Source: a virus. Taken from it: a DNA stretch of 47,965 bases. A model generated the notes under the pieces. That model was not told where the DNA came from and did not search any database. It saw only the letters and a list, made by a program, of their open reading frames with translations. The stretch is from the IMG/VR virus record IMGVR_UViG_3300029983_000036, positions 1-47,965 of that record; one strand, written 5' to 3'. The stretch's first letter is position 1, and the number at the start of each line of letters is the position of its first letter. This document shows positions 47,257 to 47,965 of the stretch, in pieces. Position numbers and translations under genes: made by a program.

Positions 47257-47965
47257 ATGACTGAGGAAGAATTATTACTTGAAAAAGTAAACGCAGAAGC
47301 CACTGCCGCTGTGACAAAGTTCACAGAACAGTATAAAGACATCGCTATTAAATCGGCTGCCGGTAAAATGAGTAAAATAGAAGTTGACGCTGAACTTGCA
47401 AAACTGGAAACTAAATCGCAAGAGTTCACTAATCAACAGTTGTCAAAAGTCAACGAAGAATTGATCCGAGTATCTAGTGAATTGAAAGCAATGAAAGAAA
47501 CACCAAAGGTTTCAATCAACAAAAAGTCTGGTTTTGGAACCGTACTTCGTGACTCTTTGCAAAAAGATGGATTGATCGAAGAAATTGTAATTGATCCAAT
47601 TTCAAACAAGAAAGCTATCACAGTTAAAAACTGGGAACGTGCCGATTTGAAAATTCAGACCAAGGCCGCAATTGACATGACAAGTGCATTGACACTGTTG
47701 CCAGGTGCAACCCCTGGAACTGCTATTGGTTATTTGACCGATTATAGCAAAATGCAGGATGTACAAATCAACCTTAACAAAGACCAACACGTTGTAACTT
47801 TCATGCCTACTGACCCTATTACTGGTGAGTATATGGGTGTTCTGGTTGAGTATGCTTATTGGGATGGTGCAGCAGTTACCGCTCAGGGTGATGCTCCGGC
47901 AAAATCAAGCTTGAAATTCAAAACAGTTGAATACAAGGTTTTGGATTATGCCGCTATTATCCGCG
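47257..47965 (+). CDS. HK97-fold major capsid protein (partial, N-terminal 236 aa)
   Basis: The gene runs off the window. Residues 1-80 are a charged coiled coil (LLLEKVNAEATAAVTKF, ELIRVSSELKAMKE), the delta or scaffold domain that the protease should remove. The following part (WERADLKIQTKAAIDM, LLPGATPGTAIGYLTDYSK, QGDAPAKSSLKFKTVEYKV) matches the start of HK97-fold capsids. It starts 3 bases after the protease stop. The frame does not continue at position 1 of the window. Confidence 0.85.
   Translation, partial: MTEEELLLEKVNAEATAAVTKFTEQYKDIAIKSAAGKMSKIEVDAELAKLETKSQEFTNQQLSKVNEELIRVSSELKAMKETPKVSINKKSGFGTVLRDSLQKDGLIEEIVIDPISNKKAITVKNWERADLKIQTKAAIDMTSALTLLPGATPGTAIGYLTDYSKMQDVQINLNKDQHVVTFMPTDPITGEYMGVLVEYAYWDGAAVTAQGDAPAKSSLKFKTVEYKVLDYAAIIR

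Noticed and set aside
1-47965. Circular or complete genome
   Set aside because: Joining the right edge to the left edge does not continue the capsid frame or produce a sensible connector, so sequence is missing.
1-47965. CRISPR arrays and complete tRNA genes
   Set aside because: No short regularly spaced direct repeats and no full cloverleaf with anticodon arm were seen; the only tRNA-like element lacks that arm.
1-47965. Stop codon reassignment (TAG or TAA read as an amino acid)
   Set aside because: Many genes end in TAG or TAA right before the next start, including overlapping ones, so these codons do work as stops.

Overview
This window is a large piece of a tailed double-stranded DNA phage, probably a siphovirus of the HK97 type, from a Bacteroidota host (free phage or prophage cannot be told apart here). 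Phage identity rests on small and large terminase, portal, S78-type prohead protease, major capsid, tape measure, tail-tip and fibre genes, an M15 endolysin and a RecT/YqaJ recombination pair. The host call rests on AT-rich DNA, starts preceded by A-rich leaders rather than Shine-Dalgarno sites, several TAnnTTTG promoter boxes (some with TTG about 19-21 bases upstream), a Bacteroidota-style lipoprotein, and a FISUMP domain. The two window ends do not join in frame: the capsid gene is cut at the right edge and the left edge starts inside a connector or tail-completion gene, so some head-tail sequence is missing.

Layout. 1-7270 (+): tail module (tail tube, tape measure, tail tip). 7298-8907: a minus-strand island that interrupts the tail module. 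9003-15361 (+): fibre and receptor-binding genes, including exported proteins, a FISUMP lipoprotein and a LamG plus SGNH esterase. 15436-18340 (+): membrane proteins and endolysin (lysis). 18350-22046 (-): second island. 22091-25925 (-): DUF1376 protein, SF2 helicase, small regulators. 26000-26360: leader, attenuator and terminator. 26363-36988 (-): early operon with NinG, NinB-like, DnaA-domain-IV, YqaJ and RecT proteins, interrupted by a third island (28089-30029). 37000-39200: divergent control region with promoters, a candidate small RNA and structured DNA. 39210-47965 (+): terminase, small genes, portal, protease, capsid.

The standout is the three islands. Each is an array of gene cassettes (2, 3 and 2) built like integron cassettes. 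Every cassette starts at G|TT, its first 9-10 bases are the reverse complement of a core that ends in AAC on the far side of the gene, and that AAC core is followed by an imperfect hairpin of about 130 bp (one is about 80 bp) ending at the next G|TT. Several hairpins carry a single unpaired base in one arm. The left flanks share GATAT plus a short A/T run ending AAG|TT. The right flanks of arrays 1 and 3 share the same 26 bp. Arrays 1 and 3 sit at the same nucleotide in two copies of one duplicated leader and gene, which makes site-specific insertion the simplest explanation. The genes point against the inferred attC direction, and no integrase is visible. Cassettes carry a clamp-like zinc protein, an HExxH peptidase, an SNF2 helicase-DNA methylase fusion, a cytosine-C5 methyltransferase and three unknown proteins.

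Four genes outside the arrays have a single in-frame stop but an otherwise intact frame, so the genome may be decaying, may use readthrough, or may contain sequence errors. All family names are from reading the sequence; no database search was run.
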